This document shows, in pieces, positions 9,071 through 11,987 of a DNA stretch of 11,987 nucleotides. Positions within the stretch are counted from its first letter, which is position 1, and every line of letters begins with the position of its first letter. Origin of the DNA: Cyclostephanos tholiformis (lineage: Eukaryota; Bacillariophyta; Thalassiosirophyceae; Thalassiosirales; Thalassiosiraceae). Below the pieces are notes generated by a model. The model was not told where the DNA came from, did no database searches, and worked only from the letters and a program-made list of their open reading frames with translations. Location of the stretch: the NCBI GenBank assembly GCA_036939975.1, contig JALLPB010000962.1:1-11987 (forward strand), read 5' to 3'. The translations under genes were made by a program, and so were the position numbers.

Positions 9071-9405
9071 GTATGTATTATTGGTAATCACAAGAGCATA
9101 AGAACAAAAGCTTTGTGTCTTTGACAGATGGTGTCAGAAAGGGAGGCCGAACTGAGAAGATTAGCAACCGTCCCTTCAACCAAACTGAATTCCTCAAGTG
9201 TATCACAAATGAAGTCTCTCACTCCATGTATGTAATATTGGTAATCACAAGAGAATAAGAACGAAAGCTTTGTGACTTTGACAGAGGGTGTCAGAAAGGG
9301 AGGCCGAACTGCGAAGATTTATTTAGCAATCGTCCCTTCTACCAAACTGAATTCCTCAATTGTATCACAAAAAAGATACGACGAATGAAGTCTCTCATCT
9401 CTCCA
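9071..9405. repeat. Tandem duplication, units of about 157 and 175 bp
   Basis: The stretch from GTATGTATTATTGGTAATC (9071) is repeated from GTATGTAATATTGGTAATC (9228). The two units share the blocks GACAGA(T/G)GGTGTCAGAAAGGG and CCAAACTGAATTCCTCAA, and both carry GAAGTCTCTCA near their ends. The second unit carries two small insertions, about 5 bases near 9320 and about 12 bases near 9372. The array ends about 60 bases before the zinc-finger gene's ATG and probably forms its proximal promoter. Confidence 0.85.
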
Positions 9406-9464
9406 TCCATTCTGGTCCATACAATCCAACCAACTCATAAAGCAGAAGAGAAAGTGAATCCATC

Positions 9465-10577
9465 ATGCAAATTCAAGAAAAAGCTCGCACCCGCAAAATA
9501 AACACATTCTATCCCTCTCTCCCAGACGCCGCAATGCATCGAATGGTACGTCCATCATCATCTGTCATCGAATGCGACCGATCTGAGACGAACACGTCCG
9601 ACCTCGAAATTGGCGCACTTTTCGCCCTGAAAAGGATTGGCAGTCCGCCCGAATCCACGGTGGCGTTGCAGTGCGCTGACGACCAGCTCATGAAGATTGT
9701 GTGCGGAATTTACATCAAGACTCCGATTGGAACCAAGGCAGCCTCTGGTGACTTCGTGAATACCACATCAGAGGAGGAGTATGAATTTGATGAAAACATC
9801 AAATCAGTCAAAGTGCCAGTGCCAACGGAGGAGGTGTTAGCGCTGTTAGATCATGCCACAACGAAGATTGTATCGCCCACCAGCAGGATTGTGTCTCCCA
9901 CCATGGCGTTCGATTCTCCCGAGCGCAAGGCTAAAGATGACGCCAACGATAGCTTGCGATCTTCCCATACAACCTTCCACATGGATGGTGGCTGGTTCGA
10001 TAGATGTGTTGATGACGCTACCTTCAGTTCACGCCTAGTGGCGAAGAAAGCTCGCCGAGACGACGCCGACACCGAACTGGCCAGTTCTCTTTGGTCCCCC
10101 ATCAAGGTGACGACGCTACCCTCGTCCGTCCCGTCGATGGACGCGACCCCGTTCAAGAACGATCCCGTTGACGGGAAATTTCGGGAGACCCTACACGACC
10201 CTCATTTGGACGCCGAAAGGATCAACCCGGCCCACATAATCATTCGGGAGCATGTCCTCGAAGTTCGCCGCACTGCCTCCGGGAAGGTCTTTTTACAGTG
10301 TACGTTTTGCAAGCACCTGCCCCAAAACGAACGCTCCAAACAGAGCACCATCTCGCCGCAGTCCATCGGACATATGTACCGCGCGAACGTGCGCTTTATG
10401 ATGAACCACGTGAAACATTGCGAGTTCATCCCCGAGTACATCAAGGATTACTCTCCGAAGCAGAGCAAGTTGGCAAATTTTTGCGGGGTAAAGCAGTACT
10501 GGATGGAGAGCGCCAGGAACAAGGGGCTGCGCGATGACAAGGATCGCAAGTGTATTGTTTACTGCCCCAAGAACTAA
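9465..10577 (+). CDS. CxxC...HxxxC zinc-finger protein, probably diatom-type; function unknown
   Basis: Single exon, 370 aa, starting at the first ATG after the tandem duplication. Residues 1-255 look mostly disordered, with acidic patches (TSEEEYEFDE, 101-110), a doubled IVSPT motif (135-145) and several SP/TP sites typical of proline-directed kinase targets. Residues 256-370 are the conserved part: IIIREHVLEVRR, then a finger with C279, C282, H315 and C319 (spacing C-x2-C-x32-H-x3-C). It is followed by FIPEYIKDYS and a basic C-terminal tail ending YCPKN. The spacing resembles BED-type fingers. Within the finger, STISPQSIGHMYRANVRF is a pattern I associate with a family of diatom proteins, from memory and unverified. 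DNA binding is inferred from the finger alone. It lies between two inverted homologous blocks and is divergent from the minus-strand gene. Confidence 0.75.
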   Translation: MQIQEKARTRKINTFYPSLPDAAMHRMVRPSSSVIECDRSETNTSDLEIGALFALKRIGSPPESTVALQCADDQLMKIVCGIYIKTPIGTKAASGDFVNTTSEEEYEFDENIKSVKVPVPTEEVLALLDHATTKIVSPTSRIVSPTMAFDSPERKAKDDANDSLRSSHTTFHMDGGWFDRCVDDATFSSRLVAKKARRDDADTELASSLWSPIKVTTLPSSVPSMDATPFKNDPVDGKFRETLHDPHLDAERINPAHIIIREHVLEVRRTASGKVFLQCTFCKHLPQNERSKQSTISPQSIGHMYRANVRFMMNHVKHCEFIPEYIKDYSPKQSKLANFCGVKQYWMESARNKGLRDDKDRKCIVYCPKN

Positions 10578-10604
10578 TCTCGACGTGCACCCCGCGGACT
10601 ATTT

Positions 10605-10910
10605 TATCCGACCAACCATATCCCATCCGTCACAAGAAAGACCACAACATTGATCATTCAATATTTTCCTTGACATTGTACGTCAAGGTATTCGCTCGCA
10701 AATGTCCGTTACTTAGTTTATCCATAAAGAAATTGCCAACAACGACACAACAAGGCATATCAAAAATTCCATATCCCATCATCACACAATACAACGATCC
10801 TCCTCCGCCCAGCATCCATACAAGTTTCAATCAGATAGGCGCGGAAGACTCCAATTTCCTTTTTAATGCATGAAGCTGCTATCGCTATAAAGTAAATAGT
10901 TACTTGGTAG
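10605..10910. repeat. Right copy of the inverted pair of homologous blocks
   Basis: It matches the reverse complement of 7590-7862. It starts about 30 bases after the zinc-finger stop codon. Compared with the left copy it lacks the GTAAGG donor (reads CACAAGAAAG) and has CACAACAAG where the left copy has the CACAG acceptor. It could be a degraded copy of the last exons of the 8478 gene, or simply the other terminal repeat of a mobile unit. Confidence 0.65.
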
Positions 10911-10941
10911 CCGATTTCATTATGAACTTATACTTTTCCAG

Positions 10942-11177
10942 TTGAGCAGTATGCGATTTTTACACCGACGCATGGCACACCTCGGATGTATCCAAGAAAT
11001 AGGTCAAAACAGTTCCGTGCCTCAGGTCTCATGTCAGATGAGAATTCGGAGAATTTCAAAACGCGAGGCTTCTCCACATGCTTATCTAATTGGCGGGGAT
11101 ACGTCCAATATACCCTTGATGCACTGCCACATTTCAACGATTTAGTTGACAAGAATAATGTATGGCACCCACAATGA
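10942..11177 (+). CDS. Possible plus-strand exon of an unrecognised gene
   Basis: A pyrimidine-rich acceptor (ATACTTTTCCAG, ending 10941) is followed by an open frame (GAG CAG TAT ... stop at 11175-11177). It encodes a coherent segment with FTPTHGTPRMYPRNR, SNWRGYVQYTLDALPHF and a terminal DKNNVWHPQ. A matching donor GTAAAT at 10892 would give a 50-bp intron, but the upstream exon is unclear. The opposite strand (11152-10928) is also open for 74 codons with a plausible composition, so the strand is not settled. No domain was recognised. Confidence 0.25.
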
Positions 11178-11212
11178 CCTTACTTATTCATCGTTATCTT
11201 CGCTTTTACCTG

Positions 11213-11671
11213 TCAAGGAAATGTATCGTCCGATTCAGGGTAGCTGTCACTGTCACCCACATGCACGTCGTCAGGAGCAATAGGCCGGCGCGCGTCTGGT
11301 CGTCTCAATAAAAATGGTAGGCGCTCAGCCTCAGGACGCTCCATTTCAACAGTTGATGGTGGGGTGGGTCGTAAGGGGGATGCATGTATACTTGACAATT
11401 CAAAGCTCTGGTCGAAATGTCGATGATAGTGGCGAAGAGAAAAAGAGACGACTCACGGCGGGTACCATCGAGGCTCTTTGAGACTCGCGTACCAATCTCC
11501 ATCACCCCAGGAAACGCCATCGAATATTAAATGAGAATGAGGGCGGAGTGCGAGAGGGCGAACACTTGGGGTAATCGATCGCGATAAGTATCTCGCGATC
11601 CGGTTGGGATAGAGCACCTGCCTGATGGAACCGAAGTAGGATGACCAGAAAACGATGAACGGGATGGCCAA
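11213..11671 (-). CDS. Possible spliced minus-strand coding segment, unrecognised
   Basis: One frame runs 11671-11457 (containing HLIFDGVSWGDGDWYASLK) up to a GTGAGT donor. A 51-base candidate intron (11456-11406, pyrimidine-rich, ending CAGAG) leads in phase to a second segment (11405-11213). That segment is proline- and acid-rich (ERPEAERLPFLLRRPD, VGDSDSYPESDDTFP) and ends TGA. A competing frame from the ATG at 11520 reads MEIGTRVSKSLDG. Because two frames look plausible upstream of the donor, only the existence of a spliced minus-strand gene is suggested, not its exact form. Confidence 0.25.
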
Positions 11672-11683
11672 AAGCTCGGGGAG

Positions 11684-11987
11684 TCAGGAGGTTAATATGG
11701 CGTGGGATGTAGGATAGGCAACGTTTGTACCTCTGCCCCGAGGGCTATCCTCGCGAGGGGCGGGGAGGATATAGGTTTGATAGACGGGAGGAGGGGACGT
11801 CGAAGTCCGACGACCTCGCGCTACCTCCTGCCGGGAGCCATCGTGGCCGCTACAACATGTCGCGGCAATAGCAGATGACAGATATCGTGTATCACCCCCA
11901 TAAGAAAATTCACGCGTGTCTCTCTCTATCTCTCTCCGCACGCTCCGTGCGAGTGACGCGTGGAAGAAAAAAACTGTCTGTCTGTCG
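11684..11987. other. GC-richer window end with simple repeats; no firm gene
   Basis: The minus strand is open from 11941 to 11684 (85 codons, Arg/Ser/Pro-rich), which could be a 5' exon of the segment to its left, but phases do not join cleanly. A TC-rich simple repeat lies at about 11918-11936 and a short TGTC repeat at 11974-11987. The word ACGCGT occurs at 11912-11917 and 11956-11961. A CCTCGCGAGG palindrome lies near 11748-11757. None of these can be tied to a function from this window. Confidence 0.3.

Larger units (their letters stand above)
8479..9464. promoter_or_regulatory. Shared divergent upstream region between two genes
   Basis: About 1 kb separates the ATG of the minus-strand gene (8478) from that of the plus-strand zinc-finger gene (9465). 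No convincing gene lies in it. It holds a perfect 12-base palindrome AGGATATATCCT (8933-8944), the GTTGACAA tandem repeats (8970-9057) and a tandem duplication (9071-9405). A bidirectional promoter role is inferred from gene orientation only. Confidence 0.4.

Noticed and set aside
9465..10577. Transposase reading for the zinc-finger gene
   Set aside because: Apart from the finger there is no DDE or other catalytic core; the upstream half is disordered in character.
11912..11961. Two ACGCGT words as cell-cycle (MCB-type) promoter elements
   Set aside because: The motif is established in yeasts, not in this lineage, and there is no gene model to attach it to.

Overview
The window is nuclear DNA of a eukaryotic microbe, most likely a stramenopile alga such as a diatom. 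Its genes are interrupted by short GT-AG introns (about 50-105 bp), there are no bacterial-style operons, and intergenic DNA is rich in repeats. One gene encodes a CxxC...HxxxC finger protein of a kind I associate with diatoms. The lineage call is inference from gene style and recognition, not from a search.

Layout. Positions 1-160 hold a cluster of small hairpins built from CGACA/TGTCG words. Positions 145-2130 (minus strand) hold a decayed Mutator-like (MULE) transposase gene. It can be reassembled as four exons and three introns, with a FLYWCH-like zinc finger followed by a DDE core, but at least two reading-frame breaks are present. Positions 2146-2700, upstream of the transposase start, hold about 2.9 copies of a 190-bp tandem repeat. 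Positions 2700-3920 have no convincing gene but contain two foldback (MITE-like) structures.

Positions 3921-7500 (plus) are the best gene in the window: a T-complex protein 11 (TCP11) family protein of 1165 aa. It has two exons joined across an 82-bp intron that restores the frame exactly. From about 7590 to 10910 there is a second unit. Two diverged blocks of roughly 240-300 bp lie in inverted orientation (7590-7862 and 10605-10910). They bracket two divergently oriented genes: an unrecognised, probably spliced minus-strand gene starting at 8478, and a single-exon plus-strand zinc-finger gene at 9465-10577. The shared upstream region (8479-9464) carries a GTTGACAA tandem repeat and a large tandem duplication of about 157-175 bp.

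Positions 10880-11987 contain open frames and good splice-site candidates on both strands. I cannot settle one gene model there.

The TCP11 gene looks like an ordinary host gene between repeat-rich, transposon-derived regions. The most interesting structure is the inverted-block unit around the zinc-finger gene, which could be an old mobile cassette or an inverted segmental duplication.
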